A stretch of 64,000 nt of DNA from Deinococcus roseus (lineage in GTDB: Bacteria > Deinococcota > Deinococci > Deinococcales > Deinococcaceae). The stretch lies in assembly GCF_014646895.1 (NCBI RefSeq), contig NZ_BMOD01000007.1, positions 155,190 to 219,189 of the forward strand, given 5' to 3'. A program made the position numbers and the translations under genes. Under the pieces are notes generated by a model. It was not told the DNA's origin and did not search any database. It was given only the letters and a program-made list of their open reading frames with translations. This document shows, one piece after another, positions 52,183-59,549 of the stretch; within the stretch, counting starts at the first letter, position 1, and every line of letters begins with the position of its first letter.

Positions 52183-53310
52183 ATGAACCCAGCCATGCGC
52201 CAGATCAACATCATGTCGGAAAACCCCATCGAGCAGGTGTGGCTGCACCTGATGAAGTGGGAAAGCACCACCCTGGCTTACAAACTCATTGAAGAACGCG
52301 CCCAGCAATCCGGACTTGAGCACCATTCGGCAGACAGCCAGCAGCGCCTGCGCAACAAGGCCAGAGGGGTGGCTTACTGCCTCAGGAACGCAAGGGAATA
52401 TTTGCATGAACCGGGGTCATCCTGGAGCAAGCGCGTCTTGAACGGCTATTACGGCCTGATGGCCCTGGTGGGTGCGGTTTTGATTGCCGACCCCAGAAGC
52501 CCTTACGACCTGGGCAAATTCGAGGAGGCCACCAAGATGGGGCACGGCCTCAACAACATCGACGACCCCCTCTTGAATTTCCCGGAAGGCCAGAAAATCT
52601 ACATCACCGAAGATGGTTTGCTGGTGCGTTACCTGTCCTGGCTGGGCCTGAACCCCCGCAAACTGGCCATCACCGGGCGGGTGCGTGAGTTGCGTTCCCT
52701 CACCCCCGAGCAGTGCAGCCAGCTGATTTCCCTGGACACTTTGCTGGCCAGCATTGTGGAGCTTGGAGAATTCTATCAGGAGGTGACAGGCAAAACACCC
52801 CTGTCCACTGCAGCGCGGCCTTCCGGGGTCACACCTCCGCTCAGTGCTGGATGGCAGGGGGTGCAGCCCGATTTCAAGCAGGATCAGCCGGGCCAGCAGG
52901 GTCAGGTCAACCTGATCAGGCAGCAGGACGGGTTTCTCAGCACCTTCCAGCTGCTGCAACCCCTCAGCAAGAACCTCTCCCTGACCGAACTGGTGGATGC
53001 CCAGGGCGAAACCTTGCAGGGCCAGAACCTGTACCGCTCGGCCATGGCCCTGCCGCATTACGTGCAACCCCTGCTGGAGTCCATCAACGATGTGCTGGCC
53101 ATGCATTACTGCCTGATGTATCAGCTCAGCATCCTGGTGCGTTACCGTCCCAGTTTGTGGCGGGAGATCAGTGAGGGTGCACTGGACGATTACTTTGCCC
53201 TGATCAAGTACTACCAGGGGGTGTTCCTGCGGGTGGTGCCGCAGATTGCCCTGGAAAAAATCGGGCAGGTGAGGCTCAACATCATTGCACCGGGTCAGTC
53301 TGGAAACTGA
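52183..53310 (+). CDS. YaaC-like protein
   Basis: The 375-residue protein has a mostly helical build. The central segment SWSKRVLNGYYGLMALVGAV, followed by a proline-containing loop and KMGHGLNN, recalls the YaaC family of Gram-positive bacteria (YYG..L..A.L and a GHG motif). The C-terminal part (MALPHYVQPLLESINDVLAM, LSILVRYRPSLWREI) also fits that family's helices. The biochemical role is unknown. Start at ATG 52183; ATG 52213 is an alternative. Confidence 0.6.
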   Translation: MNPAMRQINIMSENPIEQVWLHLMKWESTTLAYKLIEERAQQSGLEHHSADSQQRLRNKARGVAYCLRNAREYLHEPGSSWSKRVLNGYYGLMALVGAVLIADPRSPYDLGKFEEATKMGHGLNNIDDPLLNFPEGQKIYITEDGLLVRYLSWLGLNPRKLAITGRVRELRSLTPEQCSQLISLDTLLASIVELGEFYQEVTGKTPLSTAARPSGVTPPLSAGWQGVQPDFKQDQPGQQGQVNLIRQQDGFLSTFQLLQPLSKNLSLTELVDAQGETLQGQNLYRSAMALPHYVQPLLESINDVLAMHYCLMYQLSILVRYRPSLWREISEGALDDYFALIKYYQGVFLRVVPQIALEKIGQVRLNIIAPGQSGN

Positions 53311-53368
53311 AAGGTTCACCGCAACACGGCAGTTCCCCAGGTGCAGCAGGTTGTGGGAAAATCAAAGC

Positions 53369-54202
53369 ATGAAATGCCTCGTGGTGGTGCTGCTGGCCCT
53401 GTCGTCTGCTGGATTTGCCCAGTGCCTGACCCTGCCCCTTGAAGACCTGGCCTTGCAGGGTTTGAAAGCCGTGCCAGACGTGCAGGCCATTTCAGACCAC
53501 CGGTTGAACGTCACCGATGCCGACGGCACCCTCAGGGCGGCTGCAGAGAGCAAAAACTGGGTGTTCGAGAACGGACAGGTGAAGGCTTTTTTTCTGCGCC
53601 ACCTGCCAGATGGAGCAGAGGTGTTTCGCCAGGAGTACCAATATGACCGGGACAGGCTGGTGAACTCCCGTTTTTACTCGCACGGGGAGCTGAGCAGCGA
53701 AAGCAAACCCCTCTACGATGTGCAAGGCAGGGTCACACAGGTGGACACCACGCAATTGCCCTCCAGGTATTACGGGGCAGGGGGCAGGGTGTCGGACCGC
53801 TGTTTTTATGGAGCGAACACCATGACCGAAGTGTACAGCCACCCGCTCAAGGACCATCCCAGGGTGCAAGAAGCCCTCTGGAAAGCAGAGCATGTTTACC
53901 AGAACGGGCGGCTGGTGCAGCGCACCCTGTGGTTCTTTGATCAGCAGCAGTTCGTGTTTGCCCACGAGAACACCTACCGTTATGACCCGGCAGGCCGACT
54001 GGTGGAATGGACCGAAACATCTGAAAGCGGAGCCCTGTATGCAGAAAGCTACCGCTACGACCAGCAGGGCTTGCAGGTGCCTGCCGGATTTGAACAGGTG
54101 GATTATGTGCTGGACACCCGAAACAACTGGGTTCTGCGGACGGTGCGCCTGAAAGACGGCTCCATTTACCAGGAGAGCCGCAACATCCTTTACCGTCCCT
54201 GA
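53369..54202 (+). CDS. Secreted YD-repeat-like protein
   Basis: The 277-residue product has a signal peptide (1-18, LLALSSAGFAQ). The mature protein contains RHS/YD-type strands: LYDVQGRVTQVDT, YRYDPAGRLVEWTETSESG and YRYDQQGLQVPAG, ending LDTRNNWVLRTVRLKDGS. These repeats are too few to form an RHS shell. The ending D-NNWV resembles that of the AT-rich lipoprotein at 38374, which suggests one protein family. Function unknown. Confidence 0.68.
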   Translation: MKCLVVVLLALSSAGFAQCLTLPLEDLALQGLKAVPDVQAISDHRLNVTDADGTLRAAAESKNWVFENGQVKAFFLRHLPDGAEVFRQEYQYDRDRLVNSRFYSHGELSSESKPLYDVQGRVTQVDTTQLPSRYYGAGGRVSDRCFYGANTMTEVYSHPLKDHPRVQEALWKAEHVYQNGRLVQRTLWFFDQQQFVFAHENTYRYDPAGRLVEWTETSESGALYAESYRYDQQGLQVPAGFEQVDYVLDTRNNWVLRTVRLKDGSIYQESRNILYRP

Positions 54203-54226
54203 AAAACGCCCCAGCCAGAAGGGCCT

Positions 54227-55387
54227 TCAGAGCACCCTGGTGCGGTACACACTGCGGATGCGTTGCAGCTCTGCGGGGACTTCCCAGGGTTCAGCCTGTG
54301 CTCTGTTGCGTTCCAGCAGAGGCATCAGGGGTCGCAGCAGGGCTTTTTCCACCTGCAATTCCAGCAAAGTGTGGTTCTCCTGCAAAGCGGCCTGCAAGGT
54401 GGGGAGGCTCTGCAAGGTCAGTCCTGTGCGGGTCACATCCAGCCTTCTGAGGGTGGTGTTGTGCTGCAGCAACTGGCCCAGCTCTGGTGCCAGCCGGTCA
54501 CCAAGCACATTGCCCTGGGCATTCAGCACCCGTGTGGATGGGGCGTAACCCAGGTCCAGCACCTCCAGCGAGGGATGATTTTTGAGGGTCTGCAACAGCA
54601 CTCTCGCTCCATCTTTTCCGATGCCGTTGCTGGCCAGCCCCAGTTCTTGCAGGGTGGTGTTGTGTTGCAGGGCTTCTGCCAGCACGATGGCCCCTTCGTC
54701 TCCCAGTTGACCCACCCCCAGCATCAGGGAACGCAGGGTCGGGTTGGCTTTCAGCACCTGGGCCAGTTGTTCGGCCTCTGCGGGTCCCAGGTGGTTGCCG
54801 CCCAGGTGCAGGCGTTCCACCGTGCGGTTTTGCTGGATCAACACCTCCAGGATGTCAGTGAGGCCTTTGCGGTCCGGAAGGGCCTGCACCAGATCCAGCA
54901 CTTTTAAAGAAGGGGTCTTTTGCAGCATGCTGGCCACCGCTTTTGCGCCCCCCTCACCAATGGGGTTGCGTTTCAGCCACAGGGCCTCGATGTGGTCCTG
55001 GGCAGCAATGGCCTCACCGAGGGTGTGCATGCCTGCTTCCGTGATGTGGTTGCACCCCAGGTACAGGGTGTGCAGGGTGGAATTCTGCGCAACCAGTTCG
55101 GCCACCATGGCCACCCCCTCATCCCCGATGGCATCCGTGCCCAGCAAAAGCGTGTGAATCACGTTGTTTGCCAGCAAAGCTTCTTTGATGTGCCTGCAGC
55201 CCTCCACACCCAAATCCTGTTTGCAGAGGTCCAGCCGTCCATCTTCGGTGACGGTGCCTCTTGGGAAACGCTGGGGCGCAGCGTGATTCCCCAGCAGGTG
55301 ATTGAGCAGGGGCTGCAATTCTGCAGCCGGGTAAGGCAGGTCGTGTGCAGTGTCCTGAACCGGACAGTGAATCGGGAATTCTTCCAT
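54227..55387 (-). CDS. Ribonuclease-inhibitor-type leucine-rich-repeat protein
   Basis: The 386-residue protein consists almost wholly of RI-type LRRs of 28-29 residues. Examples are NSTLHTLYLGCNHITEAG, HIEALWLKRNPIGEGGAKAV, TVERLHLGGNHLGPAEAEQL, TLQELGLASNGIGKDGARVL and TLRRLDVTRTGLTLQSL. This repeat class is common in eukaryotic NLR and RanGAP proteins and rarer in bacteria. The curved solenoid normally binds proteins or RNases. GAGGG precedes the ATG at 55387. It is 36 bases downstream of the SDR gene, hence the second cistron of a minus-strand unit headed by tRNA-like RNAs. Confidence 0.85.
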   Translation of the reverse strand: MEEFPIHCPVQDTAHDLPYPAAELQPLLNHLLGNHAAPQRFPRGTVTEDGRLDLCKQDLGVEGCRHIKEALLANNVIHTLLLGTDAIGDEGVAMVAELVAQNSTLHTLYLGCNHITEAGMHTLGEAIAAQDHIEALWLKRNPIGEGGAKAVASMLQKTPSLKVLDLVQALPDRKGLTDILEVLIQQNRTVERLHLGGNHLGPAEAEQLAQVLKANPTLRSLMLGVGQLGDEGAIVLAEALQHNTTLQELGLASNGIGKDGARVLLQTLKNHPSLEVLDLGYAPSTRVLNAQGNVLGDRLAPELGQLLQHNTTLRRLDVTRTGLTLQSLPTLQAALQENHTLLELQVEKALLRPLMPLLERNRAQAEPWEVPAELQRIRSVYRTRVL

Positions 55388-55423
55388 GGGTTCACCCTCT
55401 TTGCCTTTCACCATTTTGCCCTT

Positions 55424-56818
55424 TCACCAGGGATACGGCTGGTAATCTTTCAGAAAACAACCCGAGAAAGGCATGGCCCCCTGCAAACCCTGCACAATCG
55501 GGTCGTACACGCGGGCCATGCCGTCCAGCACGTCCAGCGGGGTCACAAATCCCCCTTCGCGCAGGCGGGATTTCTTGGGGTGGGGGTTCTCCTCGGTGAT
55601 CCATCCGGTGTCCACGGAGGTCATGTAAATCTGGTCCCGCACATAATCCTGGGCAGAGGTGCGGGTCAGCATGTTCAGCGCGGCCTTGGCCATGTTGGTG
55701 TGCGGGTGGAATTCGGTTTTGCTTTCCCGGGCAAACTGCCCTTCCATGGCACTGACATTCACAATGAAACGCCGCTCAAAAGGGGATTTTTTCAGCAGGG
55801 AGCGCAACTGCGACACCAGCATGAAGGGGGCCACGTTGCTGACCAGTTGCACCTCCAGCATCTCCAGGGTGCCCACCTGATCGGCAGTGTGGGTCCAGCT
55901 GTTCTGGGGTCGGAAATCCAGCTGCTGACCGTCCTGGTCCAGCTCTCCTGCTGGAAAGTAAGGGCTGAGCACCTGCGGAAGCGCTGCTGCAGACCGAAAT
56001 TCCAGCGCTGCAGGTCCAGTTTCTGCAAACCGCAACACCTGTTGCCAGCTTTCTGGCAAAGACGCACGGGGCAGGTTTTCCAGAGGTTGCAAATGCGCAT
56101 AGAACTCAGATGGGCGGCGCACCGTCTGGGCGGCATTGTTGATCAGGATGTCCAGGTGGGGCAGGCGTTTTTTGAGGTCTGCAATGAAGGCCTCCAGCTG
56201 GATCAGGTTGCGGAAATCCAGCCCATGCACCTCCAGGCGGTCTGCCCACACCGCAAAATCCTCCTCTGCAGCGAAACGCTTCACGGCGTCCTGCGGAAAC
56301 CGGGTGGTGACGATCACCCGCGCGCCATCCCGAAGCAACCTCAGGCACAGCTGGTACCCGATTTTGATGCGTCCACCCGTGATCAGTGCTATGCGGCCCG
56401 TGAGATCTGCCCGCTGCAGCCTTTTCTGGTGGTTCAGGCGGGCGCACGCTGGACAGAGCAGGTGGTAAAAAAAGTGCACTTCGCGGTAGGGTTTCTTGCA
56501 CACGTAACAGCGCTCAGGCTGGATGCGCTCCCCCACCGTGTCAGTGGCAGGTGTGGCAGGGAGGGCCTGGAGGGTCAGGGGAACCGAGGCGTCATTCACC
56601 TGAAACACCACGGTTTTTTCTTGCAGCAAACGGTCATGCTCCCGGATCTGCTGCTGGTTCTGGTTGCGGATTTCTTTTTTGGCTGCCTTGTAAATCTTGC
56701 TGACCAGGGTTTTTAAAGTCTGGTTGTCCGGGCTGCAAAAAGGATCGCGGGCCAGCACCTTCAGGACCCGGATGCAGGCCTTCCATTCTTCTTCTGTAAA
56801 AGGGAGCTTCTGGTCCAT
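55424..56818 (-). CDS. Zinc-ribbon SDR-fold protein lacking the catalytic Tyr
   Basis: The 464-residue protein has a basic helical N-terminus (1-75) and a CxxC...CxxC zinc ribbon (about 104-130: CYVCKKPY and CPACARLNHQKR). A Rossmann SDR domain (about 138-450) has ALITGGRIKIGYQLCLRLL, LDILINNAAQTVRRP and VNVSAMEGQFA. The YxxxK site reads TNMAK, so the proton-donating tyrosine is replaced by threonine while the lysine stays. Classical dehydrogenase chemistry is therefore doubtful, and it may sense NAD(P). The gene starts 26 bases after the nearest tRNA-like element on the same strand. Confidence 0.83.
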   Translation of the reverse strand: MDQKLPFTEEEWKACIRVLKVLARDPFCSPDNQTLKTLVSKIYKAAKKEIRNQNQQQIREHDRLLQEKTVVFQVNDASVPLTLQALPATPATDTVGERIQPERCYVCKKPYREVHFFYHLLCPACARLNHQKRLQRADLTGRIALITGGRIKIGYQLCLRLLRDGARVIVTTRFPQDAVKRFAAEEDFAVWADRLEVHGLDFRNLIQLEAFIADLKKRLPHLDILINNAAQTVRRPSEFYAHLQPLENLPRASLPESWQQVLRFAETGPAALEFRSAAALPQVLSPYFPAGELDQDGQQLDFRPQNSWTHTADQVGTLEMLEVQLVSNVAPFMLVSQLRSLLKKSPFERRFIVNVSAMEGQFARESKTEFHPHTNMAKAALNMLTRTSAQDYVRDQIYMTSVDTGWITEENPHPKKSRLREGGFVTPLDVLDGMARVYDPIVQGLQGAMPFSGCFLKDYQPYPW

Positions 56819-56843
56819 GTCAGGTCACCAAAGTCAAAAACAT

Positions 56844-56917
56844 GCAGGCCAGTGGGACTTGAACCCACATCTCACTGCTTGCAAAGCAGCGCGCCTTTCC
56901 ATTGGACCAGAACCTGC
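56844..56917 (-). tRNA. tRNA-like element 1 (anticodon UGC)
   Basis: The minus strand folds into a cloverleaf. The T arm is canonical (GTGGG-TTCAAGT-CCCAC), and D-arm landmarks T8, A14, GG and A21 are in place (TGGTCCAATGGAAAGGC). The anticodon stem encloses TTTGCAA (UGC, Ala). The acceptor CAGGTTC/TGGCCTG has a 7-66 mismatch and two G-U pairs, the anticodon stem can form six pairs, and no CCA or G3-U70 is encoded. It therefore looks like a degenerate or specialised tRNA and not a normal tRNA-Ala. Confidence 0.68.
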
Positions 56918-56925
56918 ATGTTTTG

Positions 56926-56996
56926 GGGCAGCAGCAGGACTTGAACCTGCACCGTGTGCCTGTGCAGGGCACCATGCTTCTTTACACCAGACTGCC
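56926..56996 (-). tRNA. tRNA-like element 2 (anticodon GCA)
   Basis: Acceptor GGCAGTC/TGCTGCC has six pairs and a C-T mismatch at 7-66. The D arm TGGTGTAAAGAAGCAT lacks the GG of the D loop. Anticodon stem GTGCC/GGCAC encloses CTGCACA (GCA, Cys). The T arm GCAGG-TTCAAGT-CCTGC is perfect. A TAGAAT box on the minus strand at 57005-57010 would start transcription within two bases of its 5' end. Only about eight bases separate it from element 1. Confidence 0.7.
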
Positions 56997-57035
56997 TGAC
57001 CAGAATTCTAGCATGTGGTTTTATATCATGGCTGC

Positions 57036-57992
57036 ATGACTTTGAAAAACCCATTGAACCTCTGGTTCCTCAATGAGAACCTGATCACATACCATCTGGA
57101 AGCAGGAATGAGGCTGCCCACAGAAACCACCCTGCAAGAACACCTTGCCAGAGTGGTCCGGCAACACGACAGGTTCCCCCATTACATTGAGCCTTACCAG
57201 CGTCACAAGCACGATTTTTCACCGATGGAACAGGGACTGGTGCAACTGGCCCTGATGGCTTCTCTGGCCCCGGTAGACTCGGACACCCTGCACAACTGGA
57301 TCCGTGAGCTTCCTGAGGAACAGCGCGAAAAGACCCGGATTTTTCTGCTGCAGGCCCTCACCTTTGCACGCCCTTTTCACCAGGGGGTGTGGCTGGCCCT
57401 GCTCAACCACCTGCAGCATTACATCCCGGATGAAGGGGCAGCCTGCATCTTCCCGGTGTGGTACCAGTGGGGCCTGCAGCACCATCCAGATGCGCTTTTG
57501 GCAGCCCTCAACCATCCAGACTGGAGCCGGTGGAAGTCTTATGGATCTGTCCGCAAGCAGGCTGAATTCTGGGTGGTGGCAGCGCAGCCCATCCAGCACC
57601 CTGAATGCCTGCGTTACCTGCAAAATTTTCTACAAGCCCCAGACGGGGAGGTTCGGGAACAGGCCGCCCGCACCCTGCTGAACCTGGGCTGGAAACCCGC
57701 AACCCGGTCGCAGCAAGCCCGCATGGCGGTGGCCCTGCGCAACGAAAAAGCCATTCCCCATCTGGCCAGCAAAATGCAGCACGCCATTTCGGTGGTGCGG
57801 TTTCCCAACCCAAAGAGCCTGTACACCGCAGCAGATTTTGAGGCCTTCAATGCCCCAGAAATGGGTTTCTTTGTGGCCGTGATGGAAAACATCCCCCAGA
57901 AATCCTGGGAAAAGGTGGCCCTGATTGCCCGTTACAGCAGCAAATACGGCCAGAGGGCCAGAACATTGCTGGAACAGCAGAATTCAAATTGA
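57036..57992 (+). CDS. HEAT-like helical repeat protein A
   Basis: The 318-residue protein is built of paired helices throughout. The C-terminal part contains VREQAARTLLNLGWKPATRS, then QQARMAVALRNEKAIPHLAS, a block shared with the two following genes. It has no signal peptide or membrane helix. A TATCAT box ends six bases before the ATG at 57036, so a leaderless mRNA is likely. It is read away from tRNA-like elements 1 and 2, with its promoter next to that of element 2. HEAT-type solenoids bind proteins or RNA; a role with the tRNA-like RNAs is inference. Confidence 0.75.
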   Translation: MTLKNPLNLWFLNENLITYHLEAGMRLPTETTLQEHLARVVRQHDRFPHYIEPYQRHKHDFSPMEQGLVQLALMASLAPVDSDTLHNWIRELPEEQREKTRIFLLQALTFARPFHQGVWLALLNHLQHYIPDEGAACIFPVWYQWGLQHHPDALLAALNHPDWSRWKSYGSVRKQAEFWVVAAQPIQHPECLRYLQNFLQAPDGEVREQAARTLLNLGWKPATRSQQARMAVALRNEKAIPHLASKMQHAISVVRFPNPKSLYTAADFEAFNAPEMGFFVAVMENIPQKSWEKVALIARYSSKYGQRARTLLEQQNSN

Positions 57993-58291
57993 TGCAAAAA
58001 CACCTGAGCGAAACTGCGGCTTATCTGGTGGCAAAACGCAAACTGAAAGCCGTGAAACATTTGCAGGACAAAATGCGGGTGGCCCTGCAAGTGATTGTGA
58101 CGCCCCCTCAGGAGGACCGCTGTTGGGCAGGATTGCGGAAACGTTACGATCAGCCAGACATCCTGTATTTGCTGCAGGTCATGGAGAAGGTGCCAGCCTT
58201 GTTTGACCGATGGATGGTGGAACGCATTGCCAGCCTGCATGGAAAACACCATGAACGCGCCAGAATGCTGCTGGACCGTCACAAGATTTGA
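57992..58291 (+). CDS. Short HEAT-like protein B (partial copy)
   Basis: The 99-residue ORF starts at an ATG overlapping the previous stop (TGATG). It opens with ETAAYLVAKRKLKAVKHLQD, matching the middle-to-late block of the neighbouring proteins A and C, then two or three helices ending HHERARMLLDRHKI. It lacks the first 200 residues of that family. It may be a partial duplication that still makes a small helical protein by translational coupling. Confidence 0.65.
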   Translation: MQKHLSETAAYLVAKRKLKAVKHLQDKMRVALQVIVTPPQEDRCWAGLRKRYDQPDILYLLQVMEKVPALFDRWMVERIASLHGKHHERARMLLDRHKI

Positions 58292-58300
58292 AACCTGATC

Positions 58301-58374
58301 CTGGTGGATGGGGGATCGAACCCCGCCTTGGCCTTGACAGGGCCACATGCATCCATTTACACCTGTCCAACCAG
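58301..58374 (-). tRNA. tRNA-like element 3 (anticodon GUC)
   Basis: The anticodon stem TGGCC/GGCCA with loop CTGTCAA (GUC, Asp) is perfect, and the D arm GTGTAAATGGATGCAT carries the GG. The T arm keeps GGGG-TTCGATC-CCCC with one mismatch. The acceptor pairs CTGGT..GGA with TCCACCAG only if one T is bulged. It is the most degenerate of the five. It begins ten bases beyond the end of protein B on the opposite strand. Confidence 0.55.
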
Positions 58375-58382
58375 AAGCAGGC

Positions 58383-58452
58383 AGGGCGGGTGGGACTCGA
58401 ACCCACAGGGCCATTCCCGTAGAATGGCGTGCTTCCATTGCACCAGCGCCCA
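58383..58452 (-). tRNA. tRNA-like element 4 (anticodon ACG)
   Basis: D arm TGGTGCAATGGAAGCAC is fully paired and has T8, A14, GG and A21. The anticodon stem CCATT/AATGG with loop CTACGGG (ACG, Arg) is perfect, and so is the T arm GTGGG-TTCGAGT-CCCAC. The acceptor forms only five pairs, with mismatches at 1-72 and 7-66. It lies eight bases from element 3 and one base from element 5, so all three would be cut from one transcript. Confidence 0.65.
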
Positions 58453-58453
58453 C

Positions 58454-58525
58454 AGAACCGGCAGGACTTGAACCTGCAACTGGGGATTATGAGTCCACCC
58501 GTCTTTCCAGTTGGACCACGGTTCC
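58454..58525 (-). tRNA. tRNA-like element 5 (anticodon CAU)
   Basis: The acceptor GGAACCG/CGGTTCT is fully paired apart from a terminal G-U. D arm TGGTCCAACTGGAAAGAC has the conserved landmarks, the anticodon loop is CTCATAA (CAU, Met/Ile) with one stem mismatch, and the T arm GCAGG-TTCAAGT-CCTGC is perfect. A minus-strand TATGGT at 58530-58535 lies a few bases upstream. No CCA is encoded. Confidence 0.68.
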
Positions 58526-58528
58526 GCC

Positions 58529-58557
58529 TTTACCATAGCATCTGGTCCCCGTATAGT
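58529..58557 (+). promoter_or_regulatory. Promoter of HEAT-like gene C
   Basis: TTTACC (58529-58534) and TATAGT (58552-58557) are 17 bases apart. Six bases later stands ATA at 58564, the position where a leaderless start codon is found at other genes here. Confidence 0.6.
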
Positions 58558-58563
58558 GGGAGC

Positions 58564-59532
58564 ATAAAGAAGCGACTGAATGCCCTCAAACACCTTTTTC
58601 AAAAGGGGCAGCAACCGAAAGTTGTGCCCCAGTCTGCTGGGTTACAAACAAACCTTCAGGTCCAGCAAGCACAGGTCAGCCAGACCATCTTCCCCTTTCA
58701 ACCCCAAAAACCAGCTCCTCCCCTCAGCAAAGCAGCCCTTCAGAGTGCGTATGCCATCCGGGGCCTTCTGCAATACAGGCCCTGGAGTGATCCAAGGCGC
58801 TGGGATGAACTCTCGGTTTCACTGAAAGACCTGGAAGACCCGCATGTGGCCCTCAGAACCCTACATGTTTTAAGGGAGTGGGGCATGGAGCAGCCTGAAC
58901 GCTTGCATGCTGATCTGGTGCGTTTGCTGGACCTGCCCCGCTGGTGGGATGTGCTGCCAGGAAGCCCCTGGACTGGGGTGGCTCACCTGTTCAGTTTGAC
59001 TTTGCAGGAGAAGCTGAAAGAAGAACACCGTGAGAAGCTGGTTCCCTTGCTGCAATCCAGAGACCCTCTGGTGCGTGAAGGGGGGGCAAGGCTGCTGAAA
59101 AAACTGGGCTGGCGTCCAGAGCGCAGGATCGAAACGGCCCGGTATGTGGTGGCGAAACGCAACCTCAAAGCCGTGCAGCATCTGGCCAACAAAATCCCCA
59201 GGGTGCTGCGTGAAGTCCTGCCTGCAGAGCGTTTTATGGAAACACAAGATGGGAAATGGGTTTTCCTGCCTGCAGATGACCGCCTGCCAGACCTGCAATT
59301 TGCAGTGCAGGCCCTTGCCGGCATCCCTCCTGCAAGCCCATCTCTGGAATTGCTGCTGGAAATCTGCGCCTGCAGCACCCGTTGCCGACAGGATGCCCTG
59401 ACCTTGCTGAAAGCCGTTCCTGCAGACGACCCCTCATTGCAGACCAGAGGCGTACAGGTGCGCCTGCAGCACCTTTTGAACCTGTACTGGCTGCCCGACG
59501 TGGCGGTTCTGAGGCGCTTGCTGCTGGATTGA
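58564..59532 (+). CDS. HEAT-like helical repeat protein C, possible ATA start
   Basis: The product (about 322 residues) is helical. A polar, glutamine-rich linker spans about 15-55, then repeats include VALRTLHVLREWGMEQPERL, REGGARLLKKLGWRPERRIE and TARYVVAKRNLKAVQHLANK. The last two match proteins A and B. The open frame extends upstream through the tRNA-like elements, but no usable ATG lies after the promoter. ATA at 58564 sits exactly where the promoter predicts a leaderless start; CTG at 58576 is the alternative. It ends 17 bases from the converging TerF-like gene. Confidence 0.72.
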   Translation: MKKRLNALKHLFQKGQQPKVVPQSAGLQTNLQVQQAQVSQTIFPFQPQKPAPPLSKAALQSAYAIRGLLQYRPWSDPRRWDELSVSLKDLEDPHVALRTLHVLREWGMEQPERLHADLVRLLDLPRWWDVLPGSPWTGVAHLFSLTLQEKLKEEHREKLVPLLQSRDPLVREGGARLLKKLGWRPERRIETARYVVAKRNLKAVQHLANKIPRVLREVLPAERFMETQDGKWVFLPADDRLPDLQFAVQALAGIPPASPSLELLLEICACSTRCRQDALTLLKAVPADDPSLQTRGVQVRLQHLLNLYWLPDVAVLRRLLLD

Positions 59533-59549
59533 TTGGGTGCAGGCCCACT

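Noticed and set aside
54920..56716. 598-codon plus-strand open frame over the LRR and SDR genes
   Set aside because: Shadow of two clearly motif-bearing minus-strand genes; its translation shows no family features.
56844..58525. An amber-suppressor tRNA that would rescue the TAG codons at 60702 and 30449
   Set aside because: None of the five anticodons read is CUA; they are UGC, GCA, GUC, ACG and CAU.
58429..58563. Upstream extension of HEAT-like protein C from a start at 58429
   Set aside because: That stretch is occupied by tRNA-like elements 4 and 5 and the promoter, and its translation does not resemble the paralogous proteins.
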